NCBI GenBank assembly: GCA_944332025.1
Contig: CALVJB010000008.1
Span: forward strand, 1-42,954
Origin: an uncultured Bacilli bacterium
GTDB taxonomy: Bacteria > Bacillota_I > Bacilli_A > RF39 > UBA660
Direction of reading: 5' to 3'
DNA length: 42,954 bases
The notes beneath the pieces are model-generated. The model did no database searches, was not told the origin of the DNA, and saw only the letters and a program-made list of their open reading frames with translations. Shown here one piece after another: positions 23,840 to 31,602 of the stretch. How positions within the stretch are numbered: position 1 is the stretch's first letter; the number at the start of each line of letters is the position of its first letter. Position numbers and translations under genes: made by a program.

Positions 23840-24600
23840 AAATGCTCCACCATCCCTAAAGGACTCAAATTAATTTTGTCGGTAAGATTATAATACTCTA
23901 ATTTAACAGATAAATCTACCATAAAAGGAAGTTCTAGACCAATTTTATTTAATAGACTATCATCACTTAATACTTCTAACATATCACCATTACTAACAAT
24001 CATACCTTTATCAAGTACATAAATAATACTATTAATAGTATAAACTACTTCATCCAAAGAAGAACTAGAAACTACTATAGTAATACCTCTTGTCCTCAAC
24101 TGTTCTAAAAAGCCCATAAACTCTTCTTTTTCTAAAGGAGACAAAAAAAGACATGGATCATCTAATAATAATAGTTTAGGATTATAAATAACTTTAGATG
24201 CTAAAAAGACTCTAAGTTTCTCATATTCATTTAAATCTTTAATATTTTTATTAAGTAAATTAGTAATCTTTAAGTCTTTAGCAATATCCCTAACTAATAC
24301 ATTAATCTTATCATCCTCATATCCTAATCTTTCCAATGGATATCTAATATTTTTTAGGACAGTAGCATAGTTAAAGGTTAAAGTAGAAATATAAGAAATA
24401 TCATTATCACTTTTTATTATCTCTTTATCATAAGTAATTTTATTTTTAATATTAACTATACCTGCAAGTACTTTAAGTAATAAACTCTTTCCACTATTAT
24501 TAGAGCCTGTAACAAATACTAATGAGTTTAAAGGTATCTCTATACTAAACTTAGTAAAGGGACCTAACATTAAGTTATCAACCGAAACCAAACTACTCAT
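23830..24600 (-). CDS. EcfA1-like ABC ATPase with altered signature and Walker B
   Basis: 256 residues from ATG 24600 (ribosome site GGGA). Walker A GSNNSGKS (32-39) is good, but the signature is LNEYE (123-127) instead of LSGGQ and Walker B ends LLLLDDP (D147-D148), with Asp in place of the catalytic Glu. Its defects are complementary to the partner's. By position it corresponds to ecfA1 (cbiO1). Together one composite site could keep Walker A here, and the partner's Glu could sit in the other. No ecfT gene follows. It begins one base before the end of the dehydrogenase gene upstream. Confidence 0.75.
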   Translation of the reverse strand: MSSLVSVDNLMLGPFTKFSIEIPLNSLVFVTGSNNSGKSLLLKVLAGIVNIKNKITYDKEIIKSDNDISYISTLTFNYATVLKNIRYPLERLGYEDDKINVLVRDIAKDLKITNLLNKNIKDLNEYEKLRVFLASKVIYNPKLLLLDDPCLFLSPLEKEEFMGFLEQLRTRGITIVVSSSSLDEVVYTINSIIYVLDKGMIVSNGDMLEVLSDDSLLNKIGLELPFMVDLSVKLEYYNLTDKINLSPLGMVEHLWK

Positions 24601-24601
24601 C

Positions 24602-25360
24602 TTATTTTCCCTTCTTTTTTTGAATATTATAGTTAATATGGGTAACAAACTTATCAGGTAAAAATCTAACAATAAACTTAACAAACTTCATCTTAAAACC
24701 TGGAATAATTATAGTCTTACCACTAAGCATCTTCTCCACTGCATATCTTGCCACATAACTACTACTTAAAGCTTTAACACCAAACTCTACACCTGCTCTA
24801 TTATTGAAGTTAGTATCAACTGGTCCTGGACATAAAACAGAAATAGTAACTTTACTCTTATGTCTTCTTAACTCTTCATTAATCGCTAAACTAAGACGAT
24901 AAACATAACTCTTAGATGCATAATAACTACTCATTAAAGGTCCTGACATAAAAGCTGCGCTTGAAGAAACATTAAGAATAATACCTTTATCTTTTTTTAT
25001 CATATCTTTTAAATAAAACTTACATAACATATCAAGTGCTCTAATATTAACATCTAACATATTAAGTTCAGTATTAATGTCTATATCATAAAACTCTCCA
25101 AACACTCCAAAACCTGCATTATTAACAAGAATATCAATATCATCATTTTTAGTTAAGACATAAACTTCTTTAACTTTTTGTAAATTACTAAGGTCTACTA
25201 CAACTATCTTAACTTTAACTTTACCATTAATAGTAGATTTAACACTCTCTAAAGCTTCTCTATCTCTACCAACAAGTATTAAATCATAATCTAATTTAGC
25301 AAGATTAAGAGCAATATCACGACCAATACCACTACTTGCCCCTGTTACCATAGCCTTCAA
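24602..25360 (-). CDS. Short-chain dehydrogenase/reductase
   Basis: 252 residues, classical SDR: TGASSGIG (6-13) for NAD(P), NNAG (80-83), SSS (132-134), Y146 and K150 of YxxxK. A basic, aromatic C-terminal tail may touch the membrane, as in the YqjQ/DltE-like group that reduces lipids or retinol-like substrates. The start is TTG 25360 with GGAGGTGG five bases upstream; ATG 25351 would sit too far from it. First gene of the operon ending with murI. Confidence 0.9.
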   Translation of the reverse strand: MKAMVTGASSGIGRDIALNLAKLDYDLILVGRDREALESVKSTINGKVKVKIVVVDLSNLQKVKEVYVLTKNDDIDILVNNAGFGVFGEFYDIDINTELNMLDVNIRALDMLCKFYLKDMIKKDKGIILNVSSSAAFMSGPLMSSYYASKSYVYRLSLAINEELRRHKSKVTISVLCPGPVDTNFNNRAGVEFGVKALSSSYVARYAVEKMLSGKTIIIPGFKMKFVKFIVRFLPDKFVTHINYNIQKKKGK

Positions 25361-25387
25361 CTAAACCACCTCCGTCTTGTCTAATTA

Positions 25388-25399
25388 CATTTTATCACA
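25388..25399 (-). promoter_or_regulatory. Extended -10 of the dehydrogenase-to-murI operon
   Basis: On minus CTGTGATAAAAT: TGA then TAAAAT. The -35 is weak. Confidence 0.4.
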
Positions 25400-25422
25400 G
25401 AAAAAAAGATAAAGAAAGAATT

Positions 25423-25451
25423 TTGACTAATCAATAAAAATATGATATAAT
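25423..25451 (+). promoter_or_regulatory. Promoter of the 25481-26773 pair
   Basis: TTGACT (25423-25428), 17-base spacer ending TATGA, TATAAT (25446-25451); extended -10. Confidence 0.8.
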
Positions 25452-25480
25452 TTAGTAACTTTATTAAAAGAGGGGATTTT

Positions 25481-26233
25481 ATGGTTGAAAAAAGAATTAA
25501 AAATATGAAATTAATACCAACATCTGAACTTATTTTACATGCCAATAATTATCAAAGTGATCTTGATAATATCTTAATAAAAAGACTAACTAAAAAATAC
25601 AAAATTAATTATGAAAAATCAAAACAATTAATAAAAAGAGACCAAAAAATAATATTAAGTAAAGGAAACAATATAAAAGATTATGTATTTGATTACAATA
25701 GAGGTCTAAGTGGTACAATTGAAGCTTTATATAAAAAGATAGAAAAACCAAATAACCAAAAATTCTCAACCAACCAAACCGCTAACTTAACTTTTAGTGA
25801 ATTATGTATAGGTTATACTCTTATAAACAAATTAACAAAATTATATAAAAAGAGAAATAATGAATTAGAAAAACATTCCGAAGATAATTATGAATATATT
25901 AAAATATTAGAATTCTATAAAACATTATATAGTCTATATGCTACATCAATTAGTGAAATTACTTTAAATGAAGATAATATAGAAAGCATATTTTTATACT
26001 ATATAAATGAGTATCTTTTAAATTCTCTAATAGCAAAAGAAAACAGATTATGTATGAATAATGAATCTAAGAAAAATATAAAAGCTGAATTTGAATGTTA
26101 TCAAAACTCCTCTTTTGATGTTATTTCCTTAGATACACATTCAATTACAAAAAGTGAAGGTACTACTAAAATATATACAATGGCTACACATAGTAATATT
26201 CAAAACACAAATAATATGATAATATATAAATAG
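25481..26233 (+). CDS. Hypothetical protein
   Basis: 250 residues, basic and helical, with no signal peptide or membrane helix. ATG 25481 follows GAGGGGAT. No known motif. Codon use is extremely AT-rich. It precedes the coiled-coil gene at 26249 by 15 bases, so they form a two-gene unit between a strong promoter and a terminator. Confidence 0.65.
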   Translation: MVEKRIKNMKLIPTSELILHANNYQSDLDNILIKRLTKKYKINYEKSKQLIKRDQKIILSKGNNIKDYVFDYNRGLSGTIEALYKKIEKPNNQKFSTNQTANLTFSELCIGYTLINKLTKLYKKRNNELEKHSEDNYEYIKILEFYKTLYSLYATSISEITLNEDNIESIFLYYINEYLLNSLIAKENRLCMNNESKKNIKAEFECYQNSSFDVISLDTHSITKSEGTTKIYTMATHSNIQNTNNMIIYK

Positions 26234-26248
26234 AAAGAAGGCGTTACA

Positions 26249-26773
26249 ATGACAAGCGACAAATTATATCAAGAATATAATAAAGCATTTAATGAAAGAG
26301 CCAGCTTAGAAAATAAAATAAATGACTTTATTACAAAATGGAAAGAAGGAAATAATACATTAAGTACCAAAGAAATAGAAAATGTAGTTGAAAAGGGATA
26401 TGAAAGACTAGAAGCTCTAAAGAAAAGAGAAGAAGAATTACACGAAACATATCAAAAACAAGAAGAATTAGAAAAAAATATTCAAAGTTCATCTATTAGT
26501 ATTGAACATCAACTAAATACAAGACCAACTAAATTAAATATAACTGGTGGTGTACTTTCTTCTGATGCAACTAAATCACATTTAACTGCAGAGCCTAAAA
26601 CAGAAGAAGAATTACACAAAGATAAAGAAAATCTTTTAAACAAGTTAAAAGAAAAAGTAATAAAAGGAGAAATAACAAGAGAAACAGCCTCAAAATTAAT
26701 AGCAGATATTAACACAATATATAGTCCTGATACTTCTTCTTATGAAACAACAACTGAATCAAAGCATAAATAA
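26249..26773 (+). CDS. Hypothetical coiled-coil protein
   Basis: 174 residues. Heptad-rich helices at about 5-85 and 120-155 flank a Ser/Thr-rich linker (about 85-118). The second helical part, KLKEKVIKGEITRETASKLI, resembles a short dimerisation hairpin (SHOCT-like pattern). Ribosome site GAAGG. Function unknown; partner of the gene before it. Confidence 0.6.
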   Translation: MTSDKLYQEYNKAFNERASLENKINDFITKWKEGNNTLSTKEIENVVEKGYERLEALKKREEELHETYQKQEELEKNIQSSSISIEHQLNTRPTKLNITGGVLSSDATKSHLTAEPKTEEELHKDKENLLNKLKEKVIKGEITRETASKLIADINTIYSPDTSSYETTTESKHK

Positions 26774-26797
26774 AAATTCACAAGACTGTGAATTTTT
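26772..26797. terminator. Bidirectional terminator
   Basis: AAAAATTCACA and TGTGAATTTTT form an 11-bp stem with a 4-base loop between convergent genes. Confidence 0.85.
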
Positions 26798-26805
26798 ATT
26801 ATTTA

Positions 26806-29229
26806 TTATACACTTTCTATATATTCCATAAGTTTTAAGAATAATTTCATATGTTCATGAGACAATCCTTCTTTTCTAAGTTTACGAATAGCAATTCTCT
26901 TTTTCTTAATAGTCATATCACTAAATGTAATATTAGCAATCTTCTCTTTTAAATAAGTACTAATCTGTAAATCCATTAAAATACTATCTATATCTTCATT
27001 AATAAGTCTAACAGCATCAATCTCAATATCTTTACCTTTACAATTTATAGTTAACTGACCAATAGTATTAACATTATTAACTTCAACTACAAAGTCGTTT
27101 TCCTCTATATACATTGCTTCTATTTTAATTTCCTGATCATTATAATGTGCAGTAACAGAATCAGCTTTCTTTGTATTTCTAAATCTAAATTTATAATTAC
27201 GTCTAATAGGAGCAATACCACTTTTACCTTCTACTGATCTAATAATAACTGTATAGTTATTTTGCATATAATTATAATCTATATCTGTCTTTAAATAATA
27301 ACCATCTTTATATAATGAAGTAAGTCCATCATCTTCATAAAGAGTATATGTATTAGATACTCCAGGAAATATATGAATTTCCATATCTAAAGGAAGTCCT
27401 ACATTATTAACATCACTTCTATTCGATAATGGTATAACAGAACCAGCTTTTGCAAAAACAGGATAATCTTCTTCTTTATAGAATGATACATATTTCTTAT
27501 CACCAGGAAACTTCTTACCAGTTTTAAAGTCATACCAAACACCTTCAGGTATATAAAAGCGATGTATTGTCCTATTCATTACTGTATCTTTTCTAGTTAA
27601 TATAGGACAAACAAGAAACCCACTTCCTAAAAAATATTGATATTTATAGTTATTATCATCTATAACCCATTTATATTTATAATAGAAAGGTTCTATTAAC
27701 ATCTTCGCTTCTTTATAATATCTATAACTCTCTGTATATAGATATGGAATTAATCTATGTCTTAAACGTAAATAATCATTAACAATAGTCTCTGTTTTAA
27801 TATCCCATCTCCAAGGCTCTCTTTTATAATAATTACCCCTCGCCGCATGAAATCTTAAAATAGGACTAAAAACACCAAGTTCTACATATCTAATATATAG
27901 TTCACTCATCTCTATACCACCGTGGTTTCCACCTACATCATGACTCCAGAATGATACTCCAATATTAGCAGCAGCCATCATACTAGAAGATATTTCTTTA
28001 AGTCCATCCCAAGAAACTTCAGTCTCTCCAGCATAAAGAACAGGATATCTATGAGCTGCAAATATACCATTACGACTTAACATAATACTTCTTTTAGCAG
28101 GATTCCTACCTATATCTTTATAGTTAAAATGGTTATAAGCAAGAAGCTTTAAAACATTATTATCTCCCTTATAATCATGCCAGAAAAAGTCAACACCTAA
28201 AGATTCTAGTGGATGTAAAAATAGTTTAAAATAAACATCTAATAGTTTAGGATTCAAAGGATCAAAAGTAATAATTTTATTCCCATTAATACCAAGATAA
28301 GAACAAGCTTGAGAATAATAAGTCTCATGAGGATAAAGTCCTTCACTAGGATCTATAAGTAGACCAAATCTAATATTATGTCCATGTAAAAACTTAGATA
28401 TCTCACTTGGATTAGGAAATAAATCTTTATTAAAAGTAAAACCAGTATGTAACCCTTTAGCATTACCTATATCTCTATAATGCCAATCTTTATCTAATAA
28501 GAAGACTGCTAAAGGTACATTACGTCTTTCAAAATCAGTAACAACTTCTTTAAGACTCTCTTCACTATAAGTAGTATTACGACTCCACCAATTACCTAAA
28601 GCATATCTTGGTATAAGTTCAGGATTACCAGTAAGACGAAAATAATCTTTCATCGCTAAAGAGAAATCATCTTTATACATAAATACATATATATCAAGAC
28701 TACCTTTCTCTCTATTTTCTAAAGTACCATCAGGATTAAATAAAAGACTATTACTATCATCAAAACTAGCGAAGCCTTCAAGAGAATATAAACCTCTACG
28801 TAAATATTTAGGGGTATTTACATCTTCACTAATCATATTACCACCTAAATTACGTACTTCAGGATGACCATAATACCAATCTCTCTCATTCTCTCCATTT
28901 CCCATAAATAAAGAAATTTTTAAATTCTTCATAGGATCTACTTTAGTACCAGAAAAATGAGCTTCTTTAGTATATATTAATCTAAAATATTTAGTAGTAA
29001 TTTCCAAAGTCTTAGCATCTTGTTTAACCTGATATTCAGGAAAAGGAAACGCTCGATTCATAACAAATTGACTAGGAGCATCAACAAATTTACCACTAGG
29101 ACTATATTCAAGTCTAACTAATCTCTCAGAAAGAACAGAAATACGATAATGATTACCTTTATATATACATTTATCATTACTTTTAGTTTTACTATAATCA
29201 ACTTCAAACTGTTTACCTAGTGGATACAT
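26806..29229 (-). CDS. Glycoside hydrolase family 31 (alpha-glucosidase type)
   Basis: About 807 residues. Order: N-terminal beta-sandwich (VLSERLVRLEYSPSGKF), (beta/alpha)8 barrel with RYALGNWWSRNTTYSEE, DKDWHY, the nucleophile region FFWHDYKGDN (Asp), GVSFWSHDVGG (acid/base Asp), then C-terminal sandwich domains (YEDDGLTSLYKDG). GH31 enzymes release glucose or xylose from alpha-glycosides. No signal peptide, so the substrate is imported or internal (for example maltodextrins). ATG 29229 is eight bases from GGAG; ATG 29235 is only two bases away. A C-terminal extension of about 60 helical residues follows the usual fold. Single gene. Confidence 0.9.
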   Translation of the reverse strand: MYPLGKQFEVDYSKTKSNDKCIYKGNHYRISVLSERLVRLEYSPSGKFVDAPSQFVMNRAFPFPEYQVKQDAKTLEITTKYFRLIYTKEAHFSGTKVDPMKNLKISLFMGNGENERDWYYGHPEVRNLGGNMISEDVNTPKYLRRGLYSLEGFASFDDSNSLLFNPDGTLENREKGSLDIYVFMYKDDFSLAMKDYFRLTGNPELIPRYALGNWWSRNTTYSEESLKEVVTDFERRNVPLAVFLLDKDWHYRDIGNAKGLHTGFTFNKDLFPNPSEISKFLHGHNIRFGLLIDPSEGLYPHETYYSQACSYLGINGNKIITFDPLNPKLLDVYFKLFLHPLESLGVDFFWHDYKGDNNVLKLLAYNHFNYKDIGRNPAKRSIMLSRNGIFAAHRYPVLYAGETEVSWDGLKEISSSMMAAANIGVSFWSHDVGGNHGGIEMSELYIRYVELGVFSPILRFHAARGNYYKREPWRWDIKTETIVNDYLRLRHRLIPYLYTESYRYYKEAKMLIEPFYYKYKWVIDDNNYKYQYFLGSGFLVCPILTRKDTVMNRTIHRFYIPEGVWYDFKTGKKFPGDKKYVSFYKEEDYPVFAKAGSVIPLSNRSDVNNVGLPLDMEIHIFPGVSNTYTLYEDDGLTSLYKDGYYLKTDIDYNYMQNNYTVIIRSVEGKSGIAPIRRNYKFRFRNTKKADSVTAHYNDQEIKIEAMYIEENDFVVEVNNVNTIGQLTINCKGKDIEIDAVRLINEDIDSILMDLQISTYLKEKIANITFSDMTIKKKRIAIRKLRKEGLSHEHMKLFLKLMEYIESV

Positions 29230-29305
29230 AGACATAACTCCTTTCAATCCTCTTTTACTCTTTAATTTTAACACAAATACAAAAAGATGAAAAGACAAAA
29301 TAAAA

Positions 29306-29332
29306 GAGTTATAAACATATTATCTATAACTC
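29306..29332 (-). terminator. Terminator of the diversified surface protein gene
   Basis: GAGTTATA and TATAACTC pair across an 11-base loop; on minus the stem is followed by TTTTATTTT. Confidence 0.8.
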
Positions 29333-29352
29333 AAAATTTATATAAATAATTA

Positions 29353-31305
29353 TTATTGAAGGGCAAGCTCAAACGGATCAGATTTAGTACCTGTTCCTGA
29401 TGTTATCTCCACGCTAGATTTTAGATTTAAGGATGGCCGGACACCGCACGAATAGGTCGGAGCGTCGTAGCTCGCATAGCCATTGCTGCTCACGCTACGC
29501 ACGCGAGACGACATATATGGTGTTAAGGTCCAATAATCAGTTGTTAACCCTGTACTTGAATAGCTACCTTTTACGGCATATCTTTCAAATTGTCCTGCCA
29601 TTAATTCTCCCATTCGAAGTAATCCTACTTTAGATTCTGTACTTGTAGCATACCCTGACATACTGATATCTGTATATTTGGCAAGTTTATAACTTGCACC
29701 ACTTCCTACTGTTCCTAGATACCAAGTTGTATTATCTTCTATCATATCACTATATGTACTATCTACATAACTTGTTAGATATTCCCCATTTAAAAATGTA
29801 CCAATTACACTATTAGTTGAATAATTAACTTCACTATTTGAACTTCCAAATGCACTTGTTATAAATGTTCCAGAATTTTTTAGGGGTTCAGCACTAGTTA
29901 TCTTAGTCAAACCTGAAGTCTCATGACTTACTATTCTATATAGATTATTCTCATCATTTCCAAATCTTACATACTCACCACTATATCTACTTGAAAGTAA
30001 TGTACCTGATAGACTAGTATCATTATCTCCTTCTAAGCGATAGGGATTTTCTATTGTTCCATTACCATCTACGATACGAACGCTAGATTTTAGATTTATT
30101 GATGGCCGGACACCGTACGAATTGGTCGAAGCATTGCTGTAGTCCACATCGCCATCTTCGTACACGTAACGCACGTAAGACGACCTATATGGTGTTAAAG
30201 TCCACCAAATAAGTCCATTATTTAAATAGCCATTAGTATCGCCATTGTTGCTGGATTGATACTCATACATATTTAGTAATCCTACAGATGCTGTTACCGT
30301 TGTTGTTCCATTAGGTCTTGTTATACTTCCTAAACTAGTCGCATCAAGTGTCGCATCCCATACTGCATCTGTTACTATAAAGTCCTCATAATCTCTTAAA
30401 TTGCCTAAGAAACCATCGACACTAGTATCATTTAGCCAATCTTCCATATAACTTCCTTCAAAATTAGTTTGATTACTTGCATTATATGGAATTGCACTTA
30501 TATTCCATTGTGTCACTAATTTAGTAGTATTCGCTTCATTATTAACAGATACTGCTCTCCATAACTTTCCACTATACCAGATGTAGTTATTTGGATCTTC
30601 TCCAGTGATAAATGTATCTACCTCATCATTGTATTGATTATCTTCAGGTATATTAGACAACAATACTTCATTTACAGGACCAGTTGTAACAGGCATCTTA
30701 TCTCCATCTTTACCATAAACATTTATTTGTACTGAGAATTGTAATCCTCCTCCATCTCCTTGAGGATTATAATCTTCATCTACCCACATTCTAAGTCTAT
30801 AATTATTAGACTCGCTAGAATTCATACTACTCGTATATAAACTCATCTCTCCTGATGGTCTTCCTGTAAAGTTATTGGCACTTGCTTCTTCATTATAAAC
30901 TTCTGGTGTCATTAACTCTTCTTCACCATCATCTGTTAATCTAGTTAGATATAACTTTATATTACTTCCATCTATTTTATTAGCACTACTACTAGTTACA
31001 TCTTTTGCAGATATTTCATAATTAATATTAGTATCTCCTGATATATTACTACTTACTGTAAAATCAAAATACTCTCCAGGATTTAATCTTGTCTTACCTG
31101 TTTTATCTGTTGTCGGTAATGCTCCATTTAAACTAATAGTATTATCAGTCTCTTCATATGTCATCGTAATAGATCCTGTTGTTATTGAATTTACTTTAGT
31201 TCCCTCTCCTGTAAATCTAAAAGCTGCATATGACACTCCTATTAATGCTATTACCATTAATAGTATTAATCCTATTATTACTATCTCTTTCTTTGTCTTT
31301 TCCAT
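29353..31305 (-). CDS. Secreted SipW-type/TasA-like protein with two variable lectin-like domains
   Basis: 650 residues. The signal peptide (IVIIGLILLMVIALIGVSYA followed by AFRFTG) is of the SipW-dependent type, then a TasA/camelysin-like beta domain (about 30-205), then two related domains (about 225-430 and 435-650) of the DUF6273-like kind. Each ends WTLTPY...GVRPS-NLKSSV, recalling the formylglycine-enzyme/C-type-lectin fold that displays DGR variable residues. The variable stretches are residues 374-397 and 598-620. The local base composition there is far richer in G and C than the surrounding gene. AGGAGG lies before ATG 31305. Probably a surface or matrix adhesin. Confidence 0.85.
   Translation of the reverse strand: MEKTKKEIVIIGLILLMVIALIGVSYAAFRFTGEGTKVNSITTGSITMTYEETDNTISLNGALPTTDKTGKTRLNPGEYFDFTVSSNISGDTNINYEISAKDVTSSSANKIDGSNIKLYLTRLTDDGEEELMTPEVYNEEASANNFTGRPSGEMSLYTSSMNSSESNNYRLRMWVDEDYNPQGDGGGLQFSVQINVYGKDGDKMPVTTGPVNEVLLSNIPEDNQYNDEVDTFITGEDPNNYIWYSGKLWRAVSVNNEANTTKLVTQWNISAIPYNASNQTNFEGSYMEDWLNDTSVDGFLGNLRDYEDFIVTDAVWDATLDATSLGSITRPNGTTTVTASVGLLNMYEYQSSNNGDTNGYLNNGLIWWTLTPYRSSYVRYVYEDGDVDYSNASTNSYGVRPSINLKSSVRIVDGNGTIENPYRLEGDNDTSLSGTLLSSRYSGEYVRFGNDENNLYRIVSHETSGLTKITSAEPLKNSGTFITSAFGSSNSEVNYSTNSVIGTFLNGEYLTSYVDSTYSDMIEDNTTWYLGTVGSGASYKLAKYTDISMSGYATSTESKVGLLRMGELMAGQFERYAVKGSYSSTGLTTDYWTLTPYMSSRVRSVSSNGYASYDAPTYSCGVRPSLNLKSSVEITSGTGTKSDPFELALQ
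29433..29525 (-). repeat. Variable repeat 1 (C-terminal)
   Basis: Variable core 29446-29514 (23 codons) flanked by bases shared with variable repeat 2: TTAACACCATAT on one side and GGTGTCCGGCCATC on the other. Many variable codons are of the NNC/NNT form (CGC, AGC, AGC, AAT, TAT, AGC, GAC, TAT, TGC), as produced when AAC or AAT in a template is mutated at A. Confidence 0.75.
30100..30197 (-). repeat. Variable repeat 2 (internal)
   Basis: Variable core 30115-30186 (24 codons). It shares invariant bases with repeat 1 but differs at 20 of 69 aligned positions, none synonymous, plus one inserted AAT codon. Confidence 0.75.
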
Positions 31306-31373
31306 TTTTTACTCCTCCTCAATTTATTTTTTCTCACACTAAAAAGAACAGAATATCTCTATCCTGCTCTTAT

Positions 31374-31404
31374 ATCATAATGAAAGAAAGTAATTATATT
31401 ACTT
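31374..31404 (-). promoter_or_regulatory. Promoter region of the surface protein with palindrome
   Basis: Extended -10 TATGATATAAG on minus near 31370-31382, and upstream the palindrome AAGTAAT-TAT-ATTACTT (31388-31404), a possible operator overlapping the place of a -35. No strong -35 is seen. Confidence 0.45.
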
Positions 31405-31407
31405 AAT

Positions 31408-31536
31408 CTACAAGTAAAACTGCCTTTTATGCTTAAGGATAAAAACTGCCCCCCCCCAGGTAACATATTGTAAACCTGAAGTTTTTAAAGATTGACGAAT
31501 TAATTTACCCCAGAATTGACGATTTATTTTCTCCAT
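31408..31536 (-). CDS. Small basic ORF containing a G9 tract (possible phase-variable peptide)
   Basis: 42 codons from ATG 31536, with GAAGG seven bases upstream, to TAG 31408. The peptide begins MEKINRQFWGKLIRQSLK and ends VFILKHKRQFYL. Nine consecutive G (minus; C at 31449-31457) encode Trp-Gly-Gly-Ala in the middle. Loss or gain of one G changes the last third and its end. It precedes the diversified surface protein on the same strand. No family recognised; the reading frame could be fortuitous, but the start signal is good. Confidence 0.45.
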   Translation of the reverse strand: MEKINRQFWGKLIRQSLKTSGLQYVTWGGAVFILKHKRQFYL

Positions 31537-31602
31537 AGTTTAACCTTCTTTCTTATCTTTTGTTATCTATATATTAACATAACTTTTCTTAATTAACAAT
31601 CA

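Noticed and set aside
29433-29633. Plus-strand frame opposite the variable repeat, and the GC-rich patch as horizontal transfer
   Set aside because: The frame is antisense to a well-supported gene. The GC-rich patches are confined to the two variable cores and are explained by loss of A at template positions.
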